Below are positions 18,548 through 27,316 of a stretch of 35,990 bases of DNA, piece after piece. This DNA comes from Candidatus Poribacteria bacterium (lineage in GTDB: Bacteria; Poribacteria; WGA-4E; WGA-3G), in NCBI GenBank assembly GCA_009845545.1, contig VXZK01000090.1, forward strand, positions 1 through 35,990. Reading direction: 5' to 3'. The position numbers were made by a program, and so were the translations under genes. Position 1 is the stretch's first letter. Every line of letters starts with the position of its first letter. The notes below the pieces were generated by a model. The model was not told the origin of the DNA, searched no databases, and was given only the letters and a program-made list of their open reading frames with translations.

Positions 18548-18766
18548 CTGAAAACCTGTAGCCCGTAATGAAATGGAGGGCGGGTTTACGGAGAAAAGTT
18601 TTCAAGTTCCGATCCACCTGACCGAACCGCAAGGAAAATTAAAAATCCTCAAAACCCGTAGCTCGTAATGTAATGGAGAGCGGATTTAAGGCATGTGCGT
18701 CAAAGGTTCAAAATCACGTTGTTTAACCGCAAGGAAAATTAAAAATTCGCAAGGAAAATTAAAAAT
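18548..18766 (+). repeat. Tandemly duplicated leader ahead of a sulfatase gene
   Basis: Two diverged copies of about 100 bases (18548-18646 and 18647-18746) each begin CTGAAAACC or CCTCAAAACCC, contain GTAGC(C/T)CGTAATG(A/T)AATGGAG, and end with CGCAAGGAAAATTAAAAAT. A third copy of that 19-base end (18748-18766) directly abuts the sulfatase ATG and supplies its AAGGA ribosome-binding site. The first copy can fold as GTA-CCCG against CGGG-TAC. The 321-base gap 18446-18766 holds no gene that I can recognise. Confidence 0.8.
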
Positions 18767-20104
18767 ATGTCCTCACAACCGAATGTTCTTTTTATGATTG
18801 CTGACGACCACCGATGGGATGCCATCGGCGGCATGGGCGACCCGACCGTGAAAACGCCTACTATGGACTCACTCATGGCACGCGGAACGACTTTCCGACA
18901 AACCCACATCATGGGTTCGCTTTCAGGAGCAGTTTGTGTTCCGAGTCGCGCTGCTGTTCTCACAAGTGCAAGTCTATTCCGAAGCGGGGCAAACCAGATT
19001 AACCGAGATTACGCTGTCTGGCCCCAGGTGATGCGTCAAGCAGGGTATCACACATTTTTTTCGGGTAAATGGCACAATGACCGACAAACGTTTGCAGATA
19101 GTTTTGATGACGGTGGGTCAATTTTCTTCGGTGGCATGGGCAATCAATATAAGGTGCCAATTTTCGATTTTGATCCGACAGGAAAATATCCGCAAGATGA
19201 TAGGTATATTGGTGATAAGTTTTCAACGGAACTGTTTACAGACTCCGCCGTGCAATTTATAGAAAACTACGACCAAACGAATCCATTTTTCCTCTATCTC
19301 TCCTTTACTTCACCGCATGATCCTCGGACACCGCCCGGTGAATACGCGACGATGTATAAACCTGAGGATGTCCCTGTTCCAGAGAACTTCTACCCAGAAC
19401 ACCCGTTTGACAACGGCGAAATGCGGATTCGGGACGAAGTATTAGCAGAATTTCCACGTACCCCTGAAATCGTTCAACAACATATCGCCGATTACTACGG
19501 TATGATTACCAGCCAAGATGCCGAAATGGGACGTTTGCTAAACACATTGGAAGCCAATGGACATCTCGACAACACCATTGTCATCTATACCGCCGACCAC
19601 GGACTCGCTGTCGGACAACACGGGCTGCTCGGCAAACAGAATCTCTATGACCACAGCATCTGTGTGCCTTCTATATTTGCCGGACCAGGGATCCCCGAAG
19701 GCACAACAGTTGATGCACTCACTTACCTCTACGATGTCTTTCCGACCGTCTGTGACCTCACCAGTGTCGAGTGCCCGGATACGACTGAAGGGAGTAGTTT
19801 AGTACCCCTGATGGAGGGTTGTGTGGATCAGGTTCGTCCTACAGTCTTCGCGGCGTATAAGGATATTCATCGCACTGTCAGCGACGGACATTGGAAATTG
19901 ATCCGTTACTATGTCTCCGAAGAAACAGGTAAAGGCACGGATTACATCCAACTCTTTGATCTGGAGCAGGATCCGTGGGAGACAACAAACCTCGCTGAAC
20001 TGCCAGAACACACCGAACGCATCCAATCGTTAGCTGCTGAAATGAAAAGATGGCAAACCGAGACAGACGACTTCATGAAAGACACACCGATATTGTTACA
20101 GTAG
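18767..20104 (+). CDS. Sulfatase (type I, canonical CVPSR site)
   Basis: A 445-residue sulfatase. NVLFMIADDHRWD provides the paired metal-binding aspartates D13-D14. C57-V-P-S-R61 is the canonical formylglycine site, within GAVCVPSRAAVLTSASLFRSG. The distal metal site is YTADHGLAVGQHG. It differs from the sulfatase at 4938-6344, which has CTPYR. No signal peptide is evident. The ATG directly follows the third CGCAAGGAAAATTAAAAAT unit, with AAGGA 11 nt upstream. Its divergent partner is a galactonate-dehydratase-like gene and its convergent neighbour a glycerate kinase, which suggests a role in breaking down sulfated sugars; that is inference. Confidence 0.92.
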   Translation: MSSQPNVLFMIADDHRWDAIGGMGDPTVKTPTMDSLMARGTTFRQTHIMGSLSGAVCVPSRAAVLTSASLFRSGANQINRDYAVWPQVMRQAGYHTFFSGKWHNDRQTFADSFDDGGSIFFGGMGNQYKVPIFDFDPTGKYPQDDRYIGDKFSTELFTDSAVQFIENYDQTNPFFLYLSFTSPHDPRTPPGEYATMYKPEDVPVPENFYPEHPFDNGEMRIRDEVLAEFPRTPEIVQQHIADYYGMITSQDAEMGRLLNTLEANGHLDNTIVIYTADHGLAVGQHGLLGKQNLYDHSICVPSIFAGPGIPEGTTVDALTYLYDVFPTVCDLTSVECPDTTEGSSLVPLMEGCVDQVRPTVFAAYKDIHRTVSDGHWKLIRYYVSEETGKGTDYIQLFDLEQDPWETTNLAELPEHTERIQSLAAEMKRWQTETDDFMKDTPILLQ

Positions 20105-20106
20105 TA

Positions 20107-20124
20107 GGCACACTCCGCTGTGCC
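20107..20124. repeat. Short palindrome of the GGCACA family
   Basis: GGCACA, six-base loop, TGTGCC, preceded by GTA and followed by GTA. It is related to 14265-14281 and lies immediately after the sulfatase stop. Confidence 0.55.
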
Positions 20125-20132
20125 GTAATCAA

Positions 20133-20169
20133 GTGGAAGAAAAGAAGGAGATTGATTCTTTTCTTCCAC
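20133..20169. terminator. Bidirectional terminator-like hairpin
   Basis: GTGGAAGAAAAGAA and TTCTTTTCTTCCAC are perfect 14-bp arms around a 9-base loop. It lies between the convergent sulfatase and glycerate kinase genes. The A-rich left arm and T-rich right arm could serve both directions, though no separate T-run follows. Confidence 0.6.
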
Positions 20170-20191
20170 GCTTCCATTCTTCCAACCTTCC

Positions 20192-21340
20192 TTAACTCCC
20201 CTGTCCACTATGACCAATAGCAATCAATCGTGCAGCCTGCTCCGCTGTATCAGCTATTAACCGCGACGCGTCTCCGACAGCATCTTCAAGAGACATCGGC
20301 TCTTGTACGATACCCAACATCGCATCAATGCCAGCCTCGTAAACGGCTTCGGCACCTTCAGCAACACCACCGGCAATCGCAATCACAGGGATATTGTGCG
20401 TCTTCGCGACCTTCGCAACACCGACAGGCGTTTTCCCGAATGCAGTCTGAAAATCCAGTTGACCCTCACCCGTGAAGACGACAGCAGCACCTTTCACGCG
20501 TTCCGTGAGATTAACAGCATCAATCATAATATCAATACCGAGTCGTAATTCAGCGTTGAGAAACGCCATCAATCCTGCACCGAGTCCACCGGCAGCCCCT
20601 GCTCCCGGTATGTCGTTAAAAGATTTGCCGAGTGTCCGCCTCAAAACTCTGTCAAAATGCGCGAGATGCGCGTCCAACGCCTCGATCATTTCAGGTGTGG
20701 CACCCTTCTGCGGTCCATAGACGTGTGCCGCGCCGTCTGGACCTGTCAATGGGTTGTTGACATCACAAGCGACAACCGTTTCGGTTTCAGCAACCGCCGG
20801 ATGTAAACCCGATACATCTATTGATGCCAATTGTCCGAGCCCACCACCGCCGCGCGGTATCTGTTCGCCATTTGCATCCAGCAACCGAACCCCCAGTGCC
20901 TCGGCCATACCGGCACCGCCATCGTTCGTCGCGCTGCCGCCGATACCGATGATGAAGCGTCTACACCCGGCTTCCAGAGCGGTGTGGATGAGCTGCCCGG
21001 TGCCGTAGGTCGTGGTGCGAAGCGGATTGCGTTTATCTGCAGGAACAAGCGTCAGACCGGAGGCTGCAGCCATCTCAATAACAGCCGTTTCCGAATCCGC
21101 GAGGATGCCAAACTGTGCGTCAACTTCATTTTCCAGTGGTGCAAGCACGCGTTGTGTTTGGAGGTGTCCCCCGGTGGCATCCACGAGCGACTGCACAGTC
21201 CCTTCACCACCGTCTGCCATCGGGATTTTATCAATCACAGCATCAGGAAACACGCGACGCAGTCCCTGCTCAATCGCATTCGCAGCTTCAAGTGCACTCA
21301 CGCTTCCCTTGAATGAATCCGGTGCAACAACAATTTTCAT
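20192..21340 (-). CDS. Glycerate kinase (GarK/GlxK family)
   Basis: A 382-residue glycerate 2-kinase-type enzyme that phosphorylates D-glycerate with ATP. The N-terminus MKIVVAPDSFKGSVSALEAA is the family signature, followed by KIPMADGGEGTV, IGIGGSATNDGGAGMAEALG and GAAGGLGAGL. The length is normal for the family. The start is the ATG giving MKIVVAPDS; a TTG twelve codons upstream is open but not conserved. No clear ribosome-binding site is seen. Glycerate kinases usually finish degradation of sugar diacids or glyoxylate, which fits the nearby sugar-acid dehydratase. It is convergent with the sulfatase gene and separated from it by a hairpin. Confidence 0.93.
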   Translation of the reverse strand: MKIVVAPDSFKGSVSALEAANAIEQGLRRVFPDAVIDKIPMADGGEGTVQSLVDATGGHLQTQRVLAPLENEVDAQFGILADSETAVIEMAAASGLTLVPADKRNPLRTTTYGTGQLIHTALEAGCRRFIIGIGGSATNDGGAGMAEALGVRLLDANGEQIPRGGGGLGQLASIDVSGLHPAVAETETVVACDVNNPLTGPDGAAHVYGPQKGATPEMIEALDAHLAHFDRVLRRTLGKSFNDIPGAGAAGGLGAGLMAFLNAELRLGIDIMIDAVNLTERVKGAAVVFTGEGQLDFQTAFGKTPVGVAKVAKTHNIPVIAIAGGVAEGAEAVYEAGIDAMLGIVQEPMSLEDAVGDASRLIADTAEQAARLIAIGHSGQGS

Positions 21341-21796
21341 AGGGAACAATTTATCACAAGCACCGCAATCTGTCAAGTTCAGTTAGGAATGCAGACAAAG
21401 CGATTCAGTTTTCGGTTTTTTCGTCCAATGTTGGACCCCCAGGCCCGGTAAGTGTGATTTGGAACCGCACCGTAGGTGTCAATTTGGCGGTCCCCCAGGC
21501 CGGTAGGTGCGGTTTCTAACCGCACCGGATACTTCGCGAAAACCGTCAGATGCAGCATTTGCGAAACACGGTTTCTCTGAGATTATGCACCTTTTTCGCT
21601 GACAAATTGTCTCATTAATAACAGGACTTACGTAAATCCGTTGTAGGTCTTAATCCACAAATTCCAGATTTTTTTCAAATTATGCGAATTTTCAGTCCAA
21701 AGTTTCGTCTTTAATAATAGAGGGTATGAACCGTATCGGACCGCGTAATTTTACAAGATTCGGTCACGACCCAACTGTTCTTTAGGAGGGCACCTC
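21341..21796. other. Intergenic region between glycerate kinase and sigma fusion
   Basis: These 456 bases hold no credible gene. They contain the repeat pair at 21432-21530, a near-perfect palindrome GGACTTACGTAAATCC at 21624-21639, and an AT-rich stretch with AATAATAG near 21713. AGGAGGG at about 21785-21791 is the ribosome-binding site of the sigma fusion. No convincing promoter is identified. Confidence 0.6.
21432..21530. repeat. Pair of GTAGG-type palindromic repeats
   Basis: CCCCCAGGC occurs at 21436-21444 and 21492-21500, each followed by a palindromic unit. The second unit is perfect: GGTGCGGTT, loop TCT, AACCGCACC (21506-21526). The first is degenerate (GGTAAGTGTGATTTGGAACC, then GCACC). 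The second shares 25 identical bases with the copy inside glyQS. Confidence 0.8.
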
Positions 21797-24064
21797 ATGG
21801 AAAAAGAAAGCGATGTTCAACTCATTCAGAGAATATTATCGGGTGATGAAGCGGCGTTTGGCATCTTAGTCGATAAGCACCAGAGAGGTGTCCACGCCCT
21901 TGCGTGGCGGAAGATCGGTGACTTTCACGATGCCGAGGAAATTACACAGGACACGTTTCTTCAGGTGTACAAAAAATTACCGACGCTTAAAGACCCCTAT
22001 AAATTTGCTGGGTGGCTGTATGTCATCGCAAACCGGCTCTGCATTGATTGGATACGGAAGAAAAATCTTGCGATACAATCGCTGGAGGACACACCTGTGG
22101 AAGACATTGAGAAAGCCTCTTATACCCATCACGTATTGGAGCAGTCGGAGATAGCTAGCTCCGAACATCGCCGTGAGATCGTCAAAAAACTTCTCGCAAA
22201 GCTACCAGAGAGTGAACGGACAGTCATGACGCTCCATTATCTCGGCGAGATGACGGTCAAAGAAATTAGCAAATTCTTAGGGGTCTCAGTCAGCGCAATT
22301 CATAACCGACTGTATCGCGCCCGAAAACGGTTACAAGCGCAAGAAGAACGTCTCGTTCAAGAGGTTCTCAGCAGCGTGCAGATATCGACAAGTGTCAAAC
22401 AAAACATCATGCGGCGGGCCGCCGACATAGAACTTACACCGTCCCCGGCTCCAAAACCGTTGCTCCCATGGGTCGCTTTCGGCACCGCCGTGGTTTTGGT
22501 TGCGTTATTGCTCGGTGTGAGCAATCAACACCTCCTCCGTTTTCAGAGACCCTATAGTTTCGAGGCAGCATCTGAACCTACCATTGAGATCATTGATACC
22601 GATATCGTTCTTGATATTGTGTCAAAACCTGCCGTGCGAAATCAGGCGGGACGTGCGACGCTTACGCGTAAAACCAGCGGCACCAGCACACAAGTTTCTC
22701 ACACAGGGTCAACGCCCAACACATTTAAAGATTCACGAAGGCAGCTGTCGGTCATGGAAAAAGTCCAAACGCGTAGCCTGCCTTCCATTACGGCACCTTG
22801 GGCAGGATGGTTCGTCAATAAGCATCATCTGTCCTATGCAGAAATGACAGCATCTCACGACATGTTTTGGAGTCCTGAGTTTGGATTACGTTTTCAAAGA
22901 ACGGATGGAGAGGTTTCACTTGTCGGGGATTGGAGAGAAGCACGCAGACAACAGGAAGCATTGCTGAACTTAAATCCGAATATGATCCTCTTACTCGAGG
23001 TGGATATGAGAGGGACTGATCCGGAGTCACCCTTTTTGAAAGCACTTTATAGCAGTGATGATTTTCCGTGGGTCAGAGATGCCTCGGGTAAAATAATTCT
23101 TGGAGCCCCTGCTGAGCAATATAGGAATTTACTTATAGATTTTACACATCCCATCGCCCAAGATATTATTGTTGATCAAGTCATTGCTATTGCTGAAAGT
23201 GGGTTATGGGATGGTATCCTTTTCAATCATTGGGATGAAAAAGGAGTTGTACTCAAAGGTTATCGTTCTTATGAAGCAGAACAAAACGCTCGAGAATTCA
23301 TCCTCCAACGCATTCGTAATGCTATCAAAGATGATTTTCTGATAATTGTTGGCGGCAGTGGCAAGTTGCGTTTTGGGGCACCTTATATCAACGGTATTAT
23401 CCTGTACAGCGACCATCAAGACTTTAGTAATGATCAACAACTTATGGAACTCGAAAGTAACCTGCTCTGGGCAGAAAAAAATATACGTGAACCGAAAACC
23501 AATTATTTGCAAGCCAAGGGTATTGGCAGCGAATTGCCACTGAGTCCAACGAACCAGCAGGCAATGCGTTGCTTTACAACCCTTTTTCTGACGCATTCCG
23601 ATGGATATTTTCTTTATACCATGGGTGTTGACTGGAAAGAACCGCACCGGCACGATGATCTCTATCGGAATTTTCCTCACAAACATACGTATCCGGATTA
23701 TTGGAAACAACATGCAAATTCACACGATACTTTTCCACACGAGCATGGCGATACACATTATTGGTATGACTTTTGGGACACCGATCTCGGTCAGCCAGTA
23801 GATGGAAAAGGACAGTTCTACCGTGGTCGTAAAGGGTTATTCATCCGAGAGTTTACCAACGGATGGGTAATTTACAACCGCAGTGGGAAAGCACAGAAGA
23901 TCCAACTACCAGCATCTGCGACCAGTGTCGCCAGTGGTATCACTGGTACATCACACACCGTCTCGGATTTAGACGGTGAGATTTATTTGAAGTCGATTTC
24001 ATCACCAACCGATGTCAACGGCGATCGAGTTGACAATAAATTAAAAAGGATTAACGATGAATAA
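21797..24064 (+). CDS. ECF sigma factor fused via a TM helix to a glycosidase-like domain
   Basis: A 755-residue chimera. Residues 8-88 are sigma region 2 (DAEEITQDTFLQVYKKL, FAGWLYVIANRLCIDWIRKK). Residues 130-182 are region 4 with its helix-turn-helix (LPESERTVMTLHYLGEMT, VKEISKFLGVSVSAIHNRLYR). A single membrane helix at about 223-241 follows, then a linker, then an extracytoplasmic domain from about 333 to 705. That domain resembles TIM-barrel hypothetical glycosyl hydrolases (GHL15-like): WAGWFVNKHH, LLIDFTHPIAQ, WDGILFNHWDE, and a beta-rich end GLFIREFTNGWVIYNRSG. A histidine-rich stretch lies at 617-655. AGGAGGG precedes the ATG. The last 8 bases overlap the next gene. A membrane-held sigma factor that senses an external glycan is a reasonable inference; the glycosidase call is tentative. 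Confidence 0.82.
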   Translation: MEKESDVQLIQRILSGDEAAFGILVDKHQRGVHALAWRKIGDFHDAEEITQDTFLQVYKKLPTLKDPYKFAGWLYVIANRLCIDWIRKKNLAIQSLEDTPVEDIEKASYTHHVLEQSEIASSEHRREIVKKLLAKLPESERTVMTLHYLGEMTVKEISKFLGVSVSAIHNRLYRARKRLQAQEERLVQEVLSSVQISTSVKQNIMRRAADIELTPSPAPKPLLPWVAFGTAVVLVALLLGVSNQHLLRFQRPYSFEAASEPTIEIIDTDIVLDIVSKPAVRNQAGRATLTRKTSGTSTQVSHTGSTPNTFKDSRRQLSVMEKVQTRSLPSITAPWAGWFVNKHHLSYAEMTASHDMFWSPEFGLRFQRTDGEVSLVGDWREARRQQEALLNLNPNMILLLEVDMRGTDPESPFLKALYSSDDFPWVRDASGKIILGAPAEQYRNLLIDFTHPIAQDIIVDQVIAIAESGLWDGILFNHWDEKGVVLKGYRSYEAEQNAREFILQRIRNAIKDDFLIIVGGSGKLRFGAPYINGIILYSDHQDFSNDQQLMELESNLLWAEKNIREPKTNYLQAKGIGSELPLSPTNQQAMRCFTTLFLTHSDGYFLYTMGVDWKEPHRHDDLYRNFPHKHTYPDYWKQHANSHDTFPHEHGDTHYWYDFWDTDLGQPVDGKGQFYRGRKGLFIREFTNGWVIYNRSGKAQKIQLPASATSVASGITGTSHTVSDLDGEIYLKSISSPTDVNGDRVDNKLKRINDE

Positions 24065-27000
24065 AATAAAGTCTATTTTACTTTTTTCGATGATTGGAGC
24101 GACCTTACTTTTTTCAGTTTTGGCTTCAGTTATTGTGCGAGTTGTGAACGCTGAAGATTCAGCACAACAGGCGTATATCGTCCTTGAAGAAAACTGCTTT
24201 CGATGTCACGGGAACTTAGGTGACTTCAAAGAAACACTATTTATCGAGGCGTATAATTCACTCATTCAAAGTGGAAGTGTCGCGCCCGGTCAACCGGATG
24301 CATCCGAGTTATACAAAAGACTCCTTGGCCCCACGGAGAACGGTGCCCAAATGCCACCCAATCAACCACCATTGACAGATGAGGCAATTGAAAGCATTCG
24401 GATATGGATTGAAAACGGTGCCCCTGATTGGAATGTTGTGGATGGCAACAGAAGTTTTATCACAAATAGAAGGATACTTGAAACGATCCAGCACCATATA
24501 GAGACGTTACCGATACCGAATCGTGCTTTTGCCCGTTATTTTTCAACAACCCACCTCTATAATGCGGGTCTTCTAACTGAACCGTTACAATCCCACGCTC
24601 TCGCGCTCTCTAAACTCATAAATAGTCTCTCTTGGGGGGCAGATATTGTGAATCCCGAACCGATCAATGCAGAACAGACACTTTTCTATATCGACCTCCG
24701 CAATTACGAATGGGACATCAATGACGCGTGGACAGAAATAGAAAAGCATTACCCTTACAATATAAAATATGAGGGCTCAGATCAAACAGATTTACGAGAT
24801 TTATTCATAGATTTACAATCTGAAATGGATTGTGAAGTTCCGTTCGTTAATATGGACTGGTTCATTGGGAAAGCGTCCGAACCACCACTGTACAATGAAA
24901 TTCTTGCATTACCGGACACAGACACGGATCTGGAAACGCTGTTGGGCGTGGATGTGATAGACAATCTAAAAAACCATCCTGGTGTGCGTGTGTGGCGCGC
25001 AGGTATCAAAGAATCAGGTGTTTCCAGGCACAACCGGGTCGTAGAACGCCACAAAGCTCGGTATGGTGCTTATTGGAAAAGTTACGACTTTGCGGGCAGT
25101 GACGGTAAACAAAACATATCCGATTTTCCACTCTCTTTCATTCATGATGGCGGCGAAGTCGTCTTTAACCTGCCGAACGGTTTACAAGCATACCATCTCT
25201 TTGATGCAAAAGGCATGCGTCTTGATTCTGCACCAACGGAGATTGTTTCTAACCAAGACGCAAGTGACCCTGCTGTCTATAACGGTATCTCCTGTATCGA
25301 CTGTCATACAGACGGGATGAAACCTTTTACAGATGTCATCCGACCTGTCATCGAAGCCGCACAAAACCCCATTTACGACAAAGATTACGCCCTACGGCTC
25401 TATGTAAAGCAAGCTGTCATGGATAGTTTGGTGCAAGATGACACTGAACATTTTCTAACGGCTTTGACGAAAACGGGGAACTCGTCAGGTGGTAGTGAAC
25501 CGGTTTCACGCTTCCATAGGATATACAATTATAACGCTTTAGACGCTGCACACGCTGCCGCAGCGGTAGGACTGCCAAAAAACGTGTTTTTGTCAAAAAT
25601 ACGAGAAAGGGCGGATCTCGGGTTGTTTTTGGTGGAGGGCGATGTCGTCAAGCGCGATACATGGACATCAATTTTCGATGCTGTTGTGCACGCACTCAAT
25701 CCCCCCGTTGTTGTGTCTATACCCGATGTAGATTCACCGGGAACTGGAGACATCACAGGCAACCCTGATGATGCAGTCTACATCCCGGATCCGAACCTCC
25801 GTGCGGCACTCGCGAGAATGCTGGGTCAACGTGTTGATGCACCAATTACCGTTAGCCAAATGGAACAATTCACTCATTTCACTGGGCGTGGACATACCAA
25901 AAACGGCGTATACGTCGAAGGAGAGGCACTCACATTAGTTAATAAAGGCATTAAAGATTTAACAGGATTGGAATATGCCATAAACCTTAAAGAACTATCT
26001 GTGAGAGAAGGCCGGGAGGAATTTAGAGGTAATGGCATCTCAGATCTAACACCTATATCCGGTCTTACGCAATTAGAGAGCTTAGGTATTGGTGGTATTG
26101 GTAATTATGTTTCGGATTTATCGCCGATCGCAAATTTAACAAACATAAAACATTTGGATTTGGGAGGCAGTCCTATCTCTGATCTCTCACCGATTTCCAA
26201 TTTTACACAATTAGAAACTATCAGTTTTGACGATAGTGTTCCGTTGACGGATATTTCAGTGTTAGCAGATATGGAAAATTTGAGAGCCGTTTTCATGTGG
26301 GGGCCACGATTCAAAGATATGTCTCCGTTGGTAAATCTTCCCAATATTGTAACTATGAGCCTCTGTGGTAACGACATATCAGAAATTCCGTCTTTAAAGA
26401 ACGCGCCGAAATTGAAAAAGTTATACGTGTTTGGTAATAATGTGTCGGATGTGTCTATTTTAGAGGATCTCACAAACTTGGAACGTCTGAATTTGAGGAA
26501 CAACAATATCACAGACATAGCTCCGTTAGCAGGGTTAACGAATTTGAAATGGTTAGACCTAACAGGCAACCCGATCCGTGATTGGACACCCCTCTATGAA
26601 CTCAGTAAAAACACGAAAATAGAGCCGAATGGATTCGCTTTTTCCGCAGAGGCTACACTTGTAGCACTTGATAGCACATTTACTTTTAACATAGATGCCC
26701 TGTTTGTTCGGGATTTAACAGGATGGCAGTGTGGCATTTCTTTTGATCCGAACCTGCTTGAGGCTATCGAAGTAATCGAAGGCGATTTTTTGTCATCAGA
26801 TGCTACCCAAACTTTCTTTACAGAAAATCCAGAAGAGAGGATTGATAACGAAAATGGTTTGATAACAGACTTGAGTATGTTGCGAACAGATGGAACAGGT
26901 CTGAATGGAAGCGGTACCTTGTTGTCTATCAAATTCAAAGCAAAAAAAGTTGGTAAAGTGACTTTCACGCCCGGCGATTGTACGCTTGGCGATAGTGAGG

Positions 27001-27251
27001 GTATAGAACTGCCATCGGTCGTGCCAAACCTTGAAATTGAAATTGTAGAAGAATTACCAACGCCCGAAGCGGATATTTTTACGGGTCCCAAATGGGATGT
27101 AAATATGGATGGGGAAATTAATATCCTTGATCTAATAATTGTTGCCAAATACTTAGGCGAACCGATAACAGCGAATAACCAACGGGCAGATGTCACTGGT
27201 GATAAGGTTATTAATGTCCTTGATCTGGTTGCGGTAGCAAACGCTTTTTGA
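24057..27251 (+). CDS. c-type cytochrome/LRR/cohesin/dockerin protein
   Basis: A 1064-residue mosaic. Residues 5-29 form a signal peptide or anchor. Residues 40-125 are a Planctomycete-type cytochrome c domain with heme motif C47-F-R-C50-H51 and a possible axial Met99 in AQMPPNQPPL. A second heme motif is C413-I-D-C416-H417. Residues about 625-845 are internalin-type leucine-rich repeats (LTNLERLNLRNNNITDIAPL). Residues about 860-998 resemble a cohesin domain (LTGWQCGISFDPNLLEAIEV, then TLLSIKFKAKKVGKVTF). Residues 1012-1064 are a type I dockerin with two Ca-binding repeats (DVNMDGEINILDL, DVTGDKVINVLDL). AAGGA lies 6 nt before the ATG, and the gene overlaps the sigma fusion by 8 bases. It may be a surface redox and docking component; the substrate is unknown. 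Confidence 0.85.
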   Translation: MNKIKSILLFSMIGATLLFSVLASVIVRVVNAEDSAQQAYIVLEENCFRCHGNLGDFKETLFIEAYNSLIQSGSVAPGQPDASELYKRLLGPTENGAQMPPNQPPLTDEAIESIRIWIENGAPDWNVVDGNRSFITNRRILETIQHHIETLPIPNRAFARYFSTTHLYNAGLLTEPLQSHALALSKLINSLSWGADIVNPEPINAEQTLFYIDLRNYEWDINDAWTEIEKHYPYNIKYEGSDQTDLRDLFIDLQSEMDCEVPFVNMDWFIGKASEPPLYNEILALPDTDTDLETLLGVDVIDNLKNHPGVRVWRAGIKESGVSRHNRVVERHKARYGAYWKSYDFAGSDGKQNISDFPLSFIHDGGEVVFNLPNGLQAYHLFDAKGMRLDSAPTEIVSNQDASDPAVYNGISCIDCHTDGMKPFTDVIRPVIEAAQNPIYDKDYALRLYVKQAVMDSLVQDDTEHFLTALTKTGNSSGGSEPVSRFHRIYNYNALDAAHAAAAVGLPKNVFLSKIRERADLGLFLVEGDVVKRDTWTSIFDAVVHALNPPVVVSIPDVDSPGTGDITGNPDDAVYIPDPNLRAALARMLGQRVDAPITVSQMEQFTHFTGRGHTKNGVYVEGEALTLVNKGIKDLTGLEYAINLKELSVREGREEFRGNGISDLTPISGLTQLESLGIGGIGNYVSDLSPIANLTNIKHLDLGGSPISDLSPISNFTQLETISFDDSVPLTDISVLADMENLRAVFMWGPRFKDMSPLVNLPNIVTMSLCGNDISEIPSLKNAPKLKKLYVFGNNVSDVSILEDLTNLERLNLRNNNITDIAPLAGLTNLKWLDLTGNPIRDWTPLYELSKNTKIEPNGFAFSAEATLVALDSTFTFNIDALFVRDLTGWQCGISFDPNLLEAIEVIEGDFLSSDATQTFFTENPEERIDNENGLITDLSMLRTDGTGLNGSGTLLSIKFKAKKVGKVTFTPGDCTLGDSEGIELPSVVPNLEIEIVEELPTPEADIFTGPKWDVNMDGEINILDLIIVAKYLGEPITANNQRADVTGDKVINVLDLVAVANAF

Positions 27252-27316
27252 ACAAGCGGCACTCAATTTCATGCCCTATTTTCCACACAGAGATGGATTT
27301 TCAACTGCATTGGATC

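Noticed and set aside
13864-21526. CRISPR array
   Set aside because: The repeats are scattered singly, have different stems, and show no regular spacers or cas genes.
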